In this document: positions 46,862 to 54,916 of the stretch, piece after piece
Numbering within the stretch: the stretch's first letter is position 1
Layout of the letters: each line of letters begins with the position of its first letter
Assembly (NCBI RefSeq): GCF_014042355.1
Contig: NZ_JACEZU010000012.1
Span: forward strand, 163,689-227,688
DNA length: 64,000 nt
Origin: Rugamonas apoptosis
Lineage (GTDB): Bacteria; Pseudomonadota; Gammaproteobacteria; Burkholderiales; Burkholderiaceae_D
Reading direction: 5' to 3'
Translations under genes and position numbers: made by a program
Notes under the pieces: model-generated
The model's input: only the letters and a program-made list of their open reading frames with translations
What the model was told of the DNA's origin: nothing
The model's database searches: none

Positions 46862-47983
46862 ATGCGCGTGCTTCATTTTTACAAGACCTATTACCCCGAC
46901 AGCTGGGGCGGCATCGAACAGGTGATCCGCCAACTGTGCGTGGGCACCGGCAAGCTGGGCGTGCGCAACGAGGTGCTGACGCTCACGCGCCAGCCCGAGC
47001 CGGCCGAGCTGGCGCTGGAAGGCCACCTGGTGCACCGGGTGCCGCTCGATTTCGAGATCGCCTCCACCGGCTTCTCGCTGGCCGCCATCCGTCAGCTGGC
47101 GCGGCTGGCGCGCCAGGCCGACGTGATCCATTACCACTTCCCGTGGCCGTTCATGGACCTGGCCCACTTCCTGGCCCGGATCGACAAGCCCAGCGTGGTG
47201 ACCTACCACTCGGACATCGTGCGCCAGAGGCATCTGCTGCGCCTGTACACCCCGCTCAAGCAGCGTTTCCTGCGCAGCGTGGACGCAATCGTGGCCACCT
47301 CGCCCAACTACCTGGCGTCCTCGCCCGTGCTGACCCGCTACCAGCACAAGACCCGCACCATCACCTATGGCCTGGACCAGGCCATCTATCCGGAACCGGC
47401 CCAGGCCACGCGCGACAAGTGGCGCGCCCTGTGCGGCGAGCGCTTCTTCCTGTTCGTGGGCGTGCTGCGCTACTACAAGGGCTTGCACATCCTGCTCGAC
47501 GCCATGGCCAGCGTGGATTACCCGGTGGTGATCGTGGGCGCCGGCCCCATCGAGGAGGAACTCAAGGCCCACGCCGCCCGCCTGGGCCTGCACCACGTGC
47601 TGTTCGTGGGGGCGCTGGAGGAGGAGGACAAGGTGGCGCTGCTGCAGTTGTGCTACGCGATGGTGTTCCCGTCCCACTTGCGCTCGGAAGCGTTCGGCAT
47701 CTCGCTGCTGGAGGGCGCCATGTACGGCAAACCCATGATTTCGAGCGAGATCGGCACCGGCACCACTTACATCAACATCGACCAGGACACGGGGCTGGTG
47801 GTGCCGCCCAACGATCCGGCCGCGTTCGGGGCCGCCATGCGCACCCTGTGGGAGCAGCCGGAACTGGCCGCCGCCATGGGCCGGCGCGCCGCCGCCCGCT
47901 ACCACGCGCTGTTTACGGCCGAGCGCATGGCCGCCAGCTACGCGGCCTTGTACCGCGACGTGGTGGCGGCGCGCGCGCGCTGA
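46862..47983 (+). CDS. Glycosyltransferase, GT4 family
   Basis: A 373-residue GT-B enzyme. It opens MRVLHFYKTYYPDSWGGIEQVIRQLCVG, the usual GT4 start with a Gly-rich acceptor loop. It continues with VIHYHFPWPFMDL, YHSDIVRQRHLLRLY, FFLFVGVLRYYKGLHILLDAM and the nucleotide-sugar region RSEAFGISLLEGAMYGKPMISSEIGTGTTYIN, whose E-x7-E pair is the catalytic signature. It lies 21 bases after the other transferase. Together with gmd and rmd it forms a four-gene polysaccharide cluster, which may be only part of a larger locus. Confidence 0.92.
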   Translation: MRVLHFYKTYYPDSWGGIEQVIRQLCVGTGKLGVRNEVLTLTRQPEPAELALEGHLVHRVPLDFEIASTGFSLAAIRQLARLARQADVIHYHFPWPFMDLAHFLARIDKPSVVTYHSDIVRQRHLLRLYTPLKQRFLRSVDAIVATSPNYLASSPVLTRYQHKTRTITYGLDQAIYPEPAQATRDKWRALCGERFFLFVGVLRYYKGLHILLDAMASVDYPVVIVGAGPIEEELKAHAARLGLHHVLFVGALEEEDKVALLQLCYAMVFPSHLRSEAFGISLLEGAMYGKPMISSEIGTGTTYINIDQDTGLVVPPNDPAAFGAAMRTLWEQPELAAAMGRRAAARYHALFTAERMAASYAALYRDVVAARAR

Positions 47984-48325
47984 TTTTTCACCGCCGTTTG
48001 ATCTGGCGCAAACCACGGCGCCGGGCGGACGCTACCATGGCGCTGGACTCTCTGCCCCCGTTGCCGGTCCGTAATACCGGTCGGGCCAGTGATTGACGGT
48101 TTCATGCGACGCAACGACGGCGCGGGTGGCGAGAGTTCACCACGGCGGCGCCGTTTCCGCCGGCGAGCGCGCCGCCGCTGATCGACAGCAATTCTTCCCC
48201 TCCGTACAATAGGATGGCCAGCGCCACGCCGCTGGTGCTGCAACGTGTTCCCGCCAGACCATTCGTGCGCCACGGAAATTTAATTTCCGCTACGCTTGAT
48301 TATTTGCCATCACAAGGAGAACAAC
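47984..48325. other. Intergenic region with palindrome upstream of PA2779-like gene
   Basis: A 342-base gap without a gene. A TACAAT box (about 48203-48208) could be a -10 element. A palindrome CGGAAATT-T-AATTTCCG lies at 48273-48289, about 37 bases before the next start, and could be an operator for the PA2779/PA2778 pair. Confidence 0.5.
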
Positions 48326-48718
48326 ATGCCCCATCCATTCAAGAAGCTGTGCGTCCATGCCGCCATGATTGCCTTTGTCAGCGTGGGCATCGCCCAACCG
48401 GCCCAGGCCGCCCTCGTCGGCACCCAGCAAGTGGTGGCCGCCGCCAACGCCGAGCAGGCGCGCGCCAGCCTGGCCGCCACTCTCAATCGTGCCGACGTAC
48501 AAGCCGAGTTGCAGCGTTACCACATCGACCCGGCCGAAGCCCAGGCCCGCATCGCCGCCTTGAGCGACGCTGAAGTGGCATCGGTGGCGCATCAGGTCGA
48601 CAGCCTGCCGGCCGGCGGCGACGGCATCGTGGGGGCGCTGGTGTTCATCTTCGTGCTGTTGCTGGTGACCGACATCCTGGGCCTGACCAAGGTGTTCCCG
48701 TTCACCCGTCATCGTTGA
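48326..48718 (+). CDS. PA2779-family small exported protein
   Basis: A 130-residue protein with a signal peptide (KKLCVHAAMIAFVSVGIAQPAQA). A helical region with LNRADVQAELQRYHIDPAEAQARIAALSDAEVASVAHQVDSLPAGG follows, then a C-terminal membrane helix (IVGALVFIFVLLLVTDILGL). This matches the PA2779 family of unknown function, which is regularly found beside a PA2778-type cysteine peptidase, as here. ATG 48326 follows a strong aaggag site. The stop overlaps the next start by one base. Confidence 0.88.
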   Translation: MPHPFKKLCVHAAMIAFVSVGIAQPAQAALVGTQQVVAAANAEQARASLAATLNRADVQAELQRYHIDPAEAQARIAALSDAEVASVAHQVDSLPAGGDGIVGALVFIFVLLLVTDILGLTKVFPFTRHR

Positions 48719-49680
48719 TGGCGGCACGGCGCGCGCGCCGGGGCCGGCTGTGGCCGGTCCTGCTGCTGGCGGCCCTGTCGCTGGCCGGCTGCGCCAGCCA
48801 GACGGCGGCGCTGCGTGCGGCCCCGCCGGCCGGTCTGGCGCCCCGGCTGGAACTGGCGGGCACGCCGTTTTTCGCCCAGGAACGTTACCAGTGCGGCCCG
48901 GCCGCGCTGGCCATGGCGCTGGGCGCGGCCGGCATCGCCGTCGCGCCCGAAGCGCTGGTGCCGCAAGTCTACCTGCCCGCACGCGAAGGCAGCCTGCAAG
49001 TGGAGATGCTGGCCGCCGCCCGCCGCCATGGTGCGCTGGGCGTGACCATCGCGCCGCGGCTGGACGCGCTGCTGGCCGAATTGCGCGCCGGCCATCCGGT
49101 GCTGGTGCTGCAGAACCTGAGCCTGCCCATCTTCCCCCGCTGGCATTACGCCGTCGTGACCGGCTACGACCTGGCGCAGGGCGACATCGTGCTCCATTCC
49201 GGTACCACGGAACACATGGTGATGGCCATGTCGACCTTCGAACATACCTGGGCCCGCAGCGGCTACTGGGCCATGGTGGCGCTGGCGCCAGGGCAGTTGC
49301 CTGAGACGAGTGAGCAGCACAGCGTGCTCGACGCGCTGGTGGCCTGGGAGCGCAACGGCCAGCCGGCCGCCGTGCGGCAAAGCTATGCGGCCGCCGACCG
49401 CCGCTGGCCCAACGTGCTGGGCTTGCAACTGGGGCTGGGCAACACGGCGTATGCGGCGGGCGACCGGGCCGGCGCAGCCGATGCCTTCCGCCGCGCCACG
49501 CTGGCCCATCCGGACAGCGCGCCGGCCTTCAACAACCTGGCCTTTGTGCTGAGCGAGCTGGGCGACTATGGCGCGGCCCGCGCGGCGGCCACCCGCGCGC
49601 TGGCGCTCGGCGGCCCGTGGCGCGCCGAGGCCCAGGCCACGCTGGAGACGATCGAACGGGCCGAGCGCGGGCGGCCGTAG
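48718..49680 (+). CDS. PA2778-family lipoprotein cysteine peptidase with TPR tail
   Basis: A 320-residue lipoprotein: the signal peptide ends in lipobox LAGC. The peptidase C39-like domain has the catalytic Cys in RYQCGPAALAMALGAAG and His in WHYAVVTGYD. The C-terminal third is TPR-like (LQLGLGNTAYAAGDRAGAADAFRRATLAHPDSAPAFNNLAFVLSELGDY). This is the PA2778 family, probably cleaving or maturing a neighbour such as the PA2779-type protein, though that is not proven. ATG 48718 overlaps the upstream stop (TGATG). Confidence 0.9.
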   Translation: MAARRARRGRLWPVLLLAALSLAGCASQTAALRAAPPAGLAPRLELAGTPFFAQERYQCGPAALAMALGAAGIAVAPEALVPQVYLPAREGSLQVEMLAAARRHGALGVTIAPRLDALLAELRAGHPVLVLQNLSLPIFPRWHYAVVTGYDLAQGDIVLHSGTTEHMVMAMSTFEHTWARSGYWAMVALAPGQLPETSEQHSVLDALVAWERNGQPAAVRQSYAAADRRWPNVLGLQLGLGNTAYAAGDRAGAADAFRRATLAHPDSAPAFNNLAFVLSELGDYGAARAAATRALALGGPWRAEAQATLETIERAERGRP

Positions 49681-49684
49681 CGGC

Positions 49685-50305
49685 TCAGGGGCACAACGCC
49701 ATCCCCGGCTGATAGCCCAAGGTTTCCGCTTTCACCACCATGGTGGCGGTGGGCAGATTGACGCTGAAGCTGTACAGCGAGGTCAGCGACCGATAGGGGA
49801 TGGGATCGCAGCTGCTCTCGTCCGTGCCGGTGGCGCACAGGCGCACCCGCACAAACCGCACGCAGTTGCCAGCGTTCTGGTCCGTTTCGCAATTGAGGCG
49901 GTTGCGCGCGGGGCACGCCGGCAGGTTGGCGGTCGGGATCGCCTGCAGGGTCTGGGCGCCGTTGGCGTCGCGCGCCAGCGAAAAATAGTCGATCCGGATG
50001 TGCTGGTCGGTCACGGGGGCACCCCAGGCCAGTGGGCCGGGCGTCGTGCGGAACACCGCGTTTTGCCGCAGCAAGTCCTTCGCCGCCTGATCGGCCACGT
50101 CGGTGTTGGCGGCCGCGGTCGCGGCGCGCCGGCTCACTTCGCGCAGGGTGTTCCACATGTAGATGGCGCGCGACAGGTCGATGGTGAAAAACAGCAGCAT
50201 GAAGAACAGGATCGCCACCAGCGCGAATTCGACCGCCGCCACGCCCGTCTGGCGTGCTGTGCCGGGCTGGCGCCGGCGCGCCGGTGATGATTCAAATGCC
50301 CACAT
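49685..50305 (-). CDS. TadE-like pilus protein
   Basis: A 206-residue minor-pilin-like protein with the TadE signature RQTGVAAVEFALVAILFFMLLFFTIDLSRAIYMWNTLREVSRRAA near the N-terminus: a prepilin-type site with Glu at +5, then a hydrophobic helix. The rest is a soluble domain with several Cys (CPARNRLNC, CVRFVRVRLCATG, SSC). It overlaps the preceding TadE-like gene by 14 bases and ends a leftward set of three. No Tad ATPase or channel gene is in the window. Confidence 0.85.
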   Translation of the reverse strand: MWAFESSPARRRQPGTARQTGVAAVEFALVAILFFMLLFFTIDLSRAIYMWNTLREVSRRAATAAANTDVADQAAKDLLRQNAVFRTTPGPLAWGAPVTDQHIRIDYFSLARDANGAQTLQAIPTANLPACPARNRLNCETDQNAGNCVRFVRVRLCATGTDESSCDPIPYRSLTSLYSFSVNLPTATMVVKAETLGYQPGMALCP

Positions 50306-50768
50306 AGCGCATCGTCACGCCGGCGGTCAGCGACAAGCCATCATATCCGGTGACTTGCAGGGTGAGTTCCTGGAAAATGTCGTCAAATAAATACATGTGT
50401 ACCAGCGCCACGACGTTGGCGGGCGGACCGCCACCGTCGCAATCGAGGTTATTATTGCAGCGGATGGCGACGGTTGGGGCAGACGGTCCAGGATTGAGAT
50501 CGGCCAGTTCCATAGCCGCGATCGCTTTGGCGACCGCCACCTCGCTGTTGGCTCTGGGGGTGCTGCTCAGCGCGATCGGTGGCACGGACGCCATATAGCG
50601 CGCCGCGTCGCGCGCCGCTTGCTGGGCCGCGCCATAATGGAAGAACGCGCGTCCATACAGCAGCAGAAACGCCAGCAGCCCCACCATGTAAGGCAGGATA
50701 AGGGCGAACTCGATCGCGGCGATGCCCCGCTGGCGCGCCGCCGCCTGGTACTGGTATCGTGTGTTCAT
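50292..50768 (-). CDS. TadE-like pilus protein
   Basis: A 158-residue TadE-type protein beginning MNTRYQYQAAARQRGIAAIEFALILPYMVGLLAFLLLYGRAFFHYGAAQQAARDAARYM, with the prepilin site and Glu at +5. A C-terminal soluble part (CNNNLDCDGGGPPANVVALVHMYLFDDIFQELTLQVTGYDGLSL) carries one Cys pair. ATG 50768 overlaps the TadG-like stop by 4 bases. It belongs to a Tad/Flp minor-pilin set, in which such proteins prime or cap pili. Confidence 0.86.
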   Translation of the reverse strand: MNTRYQYQAAARQRGIAAIEFALILPYMVGLLAFLLLYGRAFFHYGAAQQAARDAARYMASVPPIALSSTPRANSEVAVAKAIAAMELADLNPGPSAPTVAIRCNNNLDCDGGGPPANVVALVHMYLFDDIFQELTLQVTGYDGLSLTAGVTMRYVGI

Positions 50769-52270
50769 TTGCTGAGCTCCATTTGGCCCGCCAGTGATTG
50801 TTCCGGCACCACGCCGGCGAACTCGGCGCTGATACTGGTCGCCGTGGCCGGTACCGTCATGAAAAATTTCCCGATACCGAGCACGGTGGCCAAGGTGGGG
50901 GTGCCGGTGGCGACCGGACAGGATAACAAGGGGAGGTTCAATACCCGGCGCCCGCGCGAACCCGGCCTGTTGGCCGTTGACGGGGCCAGGAAATTCACGC
51001 CGTTGGCCGCCATAAAGGGCGGTTGCGTGGGATAGCTGATGGCGACCGGATTGCCGGGATAAAGTGTCGCCCAGGTAGCGCTGGCGAAGGTGGTATAGCC
51101 GGCCGTCGGTTCCGGCACGCCCGCCGTATAGGCGGCAAACGGCACCGCCTTGGCATAAGCCCATAACGGTCCGTAATTGGTGGCGGTGCCGGTGGCGGGC
51201 ACGGGGTCGGCGACGGTCCACAGCTTGGTGCCGGCGGTCGTCGCCGAGGCGGCGCTCTGGCCTATGCGGGCGGTGCTCATCCATGGGATGGCCGCGAACT
51301 GGTAGGACTTGATATTGGCATCGGGCGGCGCTGAATTAGGGCTGCACAGGCCGCCCGGGTACTGGTCGAAACGGGAGTTGAGCTGCTGGAACAGCGAGGC
51401 CAGCGGAAAGGGACTTTGCACGGTGAGTTGCGCGCCGGTCACCCGCGTCATCGGCATGGCGCCGGTGCAGACGAAAGGGCCGACCACGGACGGGGCCACA
51501 TTGGCCGCCGACCCCAGCGTGCCGAGCGCATCGATGGGGTCGACCACGAAATTGACCGGCGTCACGCCATTCGGATTGAGCTGCATCAGATCGTAGGCGA
51601 CGCCACGGCGAAAACCGAATTCGACCAGTTCCACGTTGCCGCCACCGTTGTTGCGCGCGGCGGCCGGCGCGGCCGACAGCGCGCAAATGGCCAGCGGCGC
51701 CACGCGGATGGTCGAGCGTCCAGCGATTGCCCGTCCGTAGGTGGTGGCCGTCATACTGCCGGTCAGAAATTGCAAGAACACGGCGTTGACGGTGCCCATG
51801 GTGGAGGCGAATGCTGACGTGTCCACTTTGACGAACAACAAGCCGTCCGGCGCCGCCTGGGCGGACGCGGCGTCGAGCCATGCGCCGTCCGGGGCCGTGG
51901 CTGAGGCCGCGAATTTGATCGCCGTCTCCGACCAGTCCACGGCCGCGTTATTGTATCGATACCGCATGCTGGCCGCTTCCGTCGCCGCTTGCGCCAGCGC
52001 GGCGCTGACACCGGCCTGGGTGCCGTTGAGCGAACGGGCGGCGGCCAGGGCAACGCTCTCGGCCAGGGTCTGCAGTTCCTCGCGCCGGTTATAGATCTGG
52101 GCCAGATCCAGCGCCATGCCCATGAACCCCAGCACCACCATGGTCAGCAGCGCGAACATGATCAGGACGGCGCCGCGCTGGGGCGCCCGCCGGCCGTCCG
52201 GGCACGGCCGTGGCGGGCCGCCGCGGGCGCTGTGCCGGCTGTCATTGCTCCATGTCGCGACGTGTGCCAT
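50765..52270 (-). CDS. TadG-like protein
   Basis: A 501-residue TadG-type protein. The N-terminal membrane segment follows a Tad motif (RGAVLIMFALLTMVVLGFMGMALDLAQIYNRREELQTLAESVALAAARSLNG). The long periplasmic part is rich in Ala, Val and Asn. I chose ATG 52270 (MAHVATW) because the upstream extension is Arg/Pro rich and non-conserved in character. It is the first gene of the three-gene leftward set, and a strong leftward terminator lies just upstream at 52.4 kb. No von Willebrand MIDAS motif is obvious. Confidence 0.84.
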   Translation of the reverse strand: MAHVATWSNDSRHSARGGPPRPCPDGRRAPQRGAVLIMFALLTMVVLGFMGMALDLAQIYNRREELQTLAESVALAAARSLNGTQAGVSAALAQAATEAASMRYRYNNAAVDWSETAIKFAASATAPDGAWLDAASAQAAPDGLLFVKVDTSAFASTMGTVNAVFLQFLTGSMTATTYGRAIAGRSTIRVAPLAICALSAAPAAARNNGGGNVELVEFGFRRGVAYDLMQLNPNGVTPVNFVVDPIDALGTLGSAANVAPSVVGPFVCTGAMPMTRVTGAQLTVQSPFPLASLFQQLNSRFDQYPGGLCSPNSAPPDANIKSYQFAAIPWMSTARIGQSAASATTAGTKLWTVADPVPATGTATNYGPLWAYAKAVPFAAYTAGVPEPTAGYTTFASATWATLYPGNPVAISYPTQPPFMAANGVNFLAPSTANRPGSRGRRVLNLPLLSCPVATGTPTLATVLGIGKFFMTVPATATSISAEFAGVVPEQSLAGQMELSK

Positions 52271-52411
52271 GGCTTGCCCTTGCTGTCCTCGTGAGGCGGG
52301 CGATTCCAGGTAGAAAATGCGCGCCCGCCGGTCGATTCTATCCGTGCGGAAATTGTGGCAATTGAGGGGGAACAAACGGAACGGGAAGCGGGGAGGGGGC
52401 AACGCCTGGCC

Positions 52412-52452
52412 GGAAAACAAAAAACCCGCGTAGCGGTCGGCTAAGCGGGTTT
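52412..52452 (-). terminator. Leftward intrinsic terminator at the island junction
   Basis: The stem aaacccgc (52422-52429) pairs with gcgggttt (52445-52452), and an inner TAGC/GCTA stem extends it. On the minus strand it is followed by TTTTTTGTTTT. It is the kind of terminator found after a tRNA gene. It separates the Tad operon from leftward transcription out of the island. Confidence 0.85.
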
Positions 52453-52475
52453 CGATACAGCGTAGTACTTGTTCC

Positions 52476-52494
52476 TGGTGCTCGGGCCGGAATC
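52476..52494 (-). other. tRNA 3'-end-like remnant, candidate attachment site
   Basis: Read leftward, the 19 bases GATTCCGGCCCGAGCACCA match the T-arm end, acceptor strand and CCA of a tRNA (closest in type to tRNA-Leu). They are then followed by a terminator. The sequence upstream (towards the right) does not continue as a tRNA, and the acceptor strand looks one base short, so this is a fragment rather than a gene. It lies where base composition changes, as expected for attL of an island integrated at a tRNA. Confidence 0.45.
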
Positions 52495-52907
52495 ACACTC
52501 CCTATGAGAACAACGCCAAAAACGTCAAAAAGTCCATCACAGGTCCATCACATTGTAAATGTGTTCCACGGTTCGATTCACAATTGTGAATCGCAATTGG
52601 AAGCGTACCAAATAGGCAACATTTCAGACGATATCAGCTTCCTCGATGAGCCTCCCGGGCAACAGTAAAGAAGTCTCTTTCCCGCTGCGTAAATCTTAAC
52701 AGCGCTCAAGCACTATCATCGCCCTTTACCATCTGACAATTACTAAATAGACTACACCTCTGGCAGGTCAGCCTTCGCCCCACGGCAGACATGAGAGACT
52801 CAGGGCCGACGTAGCCATCGGCCCATTTTATTGGGTACAGTTGCAACCGACGCGATACTTATCCAACGACATGCACCAATAACGCAGCTTTACAGCGTAG
52901 CAGGTTC
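52495..52907. other. Island left end, non-coding, with palindromes
   Basis: No gene is seen. It holds a direct repeat gtccatcac (near 52531 and 52543), the perfect palindrome CGATTCACAATTGTGAATCG at 52574-52593, and a rightward terminator-like hairpin (gggccga 52803-52809 with tcggccc 52818-52824, followed by atttta). These are typical of an integrative element end, but their roles are unknown. Confidence 0.5.
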
Positions 52908-53552
52908 TCAATTCCCCCGGTCAGATAGAATTGATTCAACCTTGCTACTTATTGAGCCAAAATCGTAACGAAGAAATCCCCTCTCATTTCCTTTAAACAT
53001 CCACGCCGTTTCAAACGGAAGCGGCAGCGCCCTAATGGCCTCAATTTCTGAAAACGCCTTGCGCACTTGATCTTTCGAAGCAGGATCCGGCAAATTCTCA
53101 ATGATCAAAAGTGCCCGCTTTTTTCTACCCTCAATCACCTCCGTATCAGGCAGTCCCTCAAATTGCTTAAGGGGCTCTCCTTTAAGTTTAACCACATTTT
53201 CCTTTGTATCACCTACTGAAACCCCATCGATTTTTCCAGAAAAAGGAGCATCAAATCGAAGTGATAATACATTTTTCGAGGCGTCAAGAAATATGTAAAT
53301 ACCATACTCAGTGAGGTGATAATTATAATACGTACCCCCAGGAGTCGCCTTTTCATACATCTGAGGCTCATAATTAATTTTGTAGTGTTCCTTAACTGTT
53401 AAAATCGAATCACCTTTTTTAATTGGGCAATTTCGAAAATAATCAACTTCCGCCGATGCGACAGGAGAAAAGCCCGCAGTCAAAAAAAGTATATATACAA
53501 AACATAAAATTCCATCGTTAAAAAAATCCTTAAAGCTCTTTATTTTATTCAT
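52908..53552 (-). CDS. Secreted hypothetical protein
   Basis: A 214-residue protein of unknown function. MNKIKSFKDFFNDGILCFVYILFLTAGFSPVASAEV is a signal peptide, so it is exported. The mature part includes IDGVSVGDTKENVVKLKGEPLKQFEG, reminiscent of BamE/SmpA-like repeats (G-x-T-x-E-x-V-x-x-L-x-G-x-P) found in outer-membrane assembly proteins and inhibitors. The gene is AT-rich compared with the core, consistent with transfer. It is the leftmost coding gene of the island. Confidence 0.7.
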   Translation of the reverse strand: MNKIKSFKDFFNDGILCFVYILFLTAGFSPVASAEVDYFRNCPIKKGDSILTVKEHYKINYEPQMYEKATPGGTYYNYHLTEYGIYIFLDASKNVLSLRFDAPFSGKIDGVSVGDTKENVVKLKGEPLKQFEGLPDTEVIEGRKKRALLIIENLPDPASKDQVRKAFSEIEAIRALPLPFETAWMFKGNERGFLRYDFGSISSKVESILSDRGN

Positions 53553-53974
53553 AACATCCTTTCAAAGCACCTTCGTACTGCTTGCCCACACTAAACGAAA
53601 AAGGTCGCGCTACACTTTTAAAATGCCAACCATCAGCTCTGGCTGTTATCGCCCCAAAGCGGAATTCGCAATTCCGGCCTTGAAATGAAATTACATCACA
53701 AAAAATCATCTTCCAATATTTCAGACATAAGAATAGACCTTCACTTTGCCAGTATCACCATAGACCGCCACTATAAGCTAACCATATTTATAATACCTCT
53801 TCTATCAAGCCATATTTATTTTTGCAAAAAAATTATATAAATGAGATTTAATAAAATTTGAATTCCTATTTTTAAATATCTATCACTAAGATAAGCGTCT
53901 CGCTATGTTATGTTTAGATTTCCAACTACAGGAAAGTGTCGGCTGCGAAAAGTCAAGTGATTAGAGAGATTTTA
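53553..53974. other. AT-rich intergenic region
   Basis: A 422-base stretch of very low GC. I see no gene, tRNA or clear repeat. Short A/T runs around 53820-53880 could bind the H-NS-like protein encoded at 59.5 kb. Confidence 0.5.
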
Positions 53975-54916
53975 TTAAATGCGAACCCATGCCGCATCGT
54001 AGAGATCGGCTTTTAACCGTCCAAGCCATTCATTTTTGTAGTCTTTGTATGAAAACTGTAATGCCTGATCCTCAGTCAACGTCCATCCCGATGGGGAAAG
54101 TATCTTGGCATTCGCTTCTGCCAAACGTTCTGGACTGTAATAAAGCAAAATGTCTTGAAATCGGCGTAGTGACATCAAGTTCAAAGTCAGCCTTTCCTCA
54201 ATTAGAAAAGTCGAAATAGAATTTTTTATACTAGCAGACTTGATATGCCCAGCTGGGATAGATTGAATGCTTACCCCGTTCAGGTCTAGTGAGCCACCAA
54301 TAGGACCAATAGCTTCACGATTGCGCAAATATTGCTCTACATCCCATTCATAGCGAATGAGCTCACCATCTTCGAATGGATGCAGGTGTTCTTCTTCATA
54401 AAAATCTGCCGTAGTCTTAAGGGAGCTATTACAGCTATGGCAGCTTGGAATTAGATTGTAGAGCGACAACCCCAAAAATGGATATTGTGCTTTTGGGTAA
54501 AAATGATCTAAGGTCGGCCGAAAGGCTTGAGTGTCTGATTCGCGATAGACGGTTAATGCACCAGCTTGTTGACAATAGGGGCACATTTGATACATGGATG
54601 ATGCACAAAGCTGGAATGCATTCCATCCTTTTTTATCCTTATCAGAAAATTTCCCATAATTGAAGATTTTCTTGCAGTCTTCCAAAAACTCTTGGTACGT
54701 CGCATGACACGCCGAACTCGTCATGTCTTTGACACTTTTGATAATTAATCGAAGCTGTTTTGGCTCAGCGATTGCGAAATGATTTCTATGTTTTTTAATT
54801 AACACATCAAGATAGGAACCCGGCGCAACAATAGCCTTATCAATGATATCAGAAACATACTCATCATGAGTACGCAGGACGTCGGCATGCCAGATGTCTT
54901 GTATATTAATTAGCAT
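53975..54916 (-). CDS. HNH endonuclease, PtuB-like (Septu-type defence)
   Basis: A 313-residue protein with an HNH nuclease core flanked by a zinc ribbon. CPYC is at 112-115, LDHFYPKAQYPF with His 138, the central LYNLIPSCHSCN with Asn 154, and CHSC at 159-162. This Cx2C...DH...N...Cx2C layout is that of HNH nucleases such as PtuB. The N-terminal 110 residues are helical and less recognisable, and the C-terminal 140 residues are helical. Its start lies inside the 3' end of the ATPase gene (11-base overlap), so both are made together. The size is larger than typical PtuB, so this may be a divergent version. Confidence 0.82.
   Translation of the reverse strand: MLINIQDIWHADVLRTHDEYVSDIIDKAIVAPGSYLDVLIKKHRNHFAIAEPKQLRLIIKSVKDMTSSACHATYQEFLEDCKKIFNYGKFSDKDKKGWNAFQLCASSMYQMCPYCQQAGALTVYRESDTQAFRPTLDHFYPKAQYPFLGLSLYNLIPSCHSCNSSLKTTADFYEEEHLHPFEDGELIRYEWDVEQYLRNREAIGPIGGSLDLNGVSIQSIPAGHIKSASIKNSISTFLIEERLTLNLMSLRRFQDILLYYSPERLAEANAKILSPSGWTLTEDQALQFSYKDYKNEWLGRLKADLYDAAWVRI

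Noticed and set aside
52476..52560. Complete tRNA gene
   Set aside because: Only the T-arm end and acceptor strand match; the remaining bases do not fold as a tRNA.
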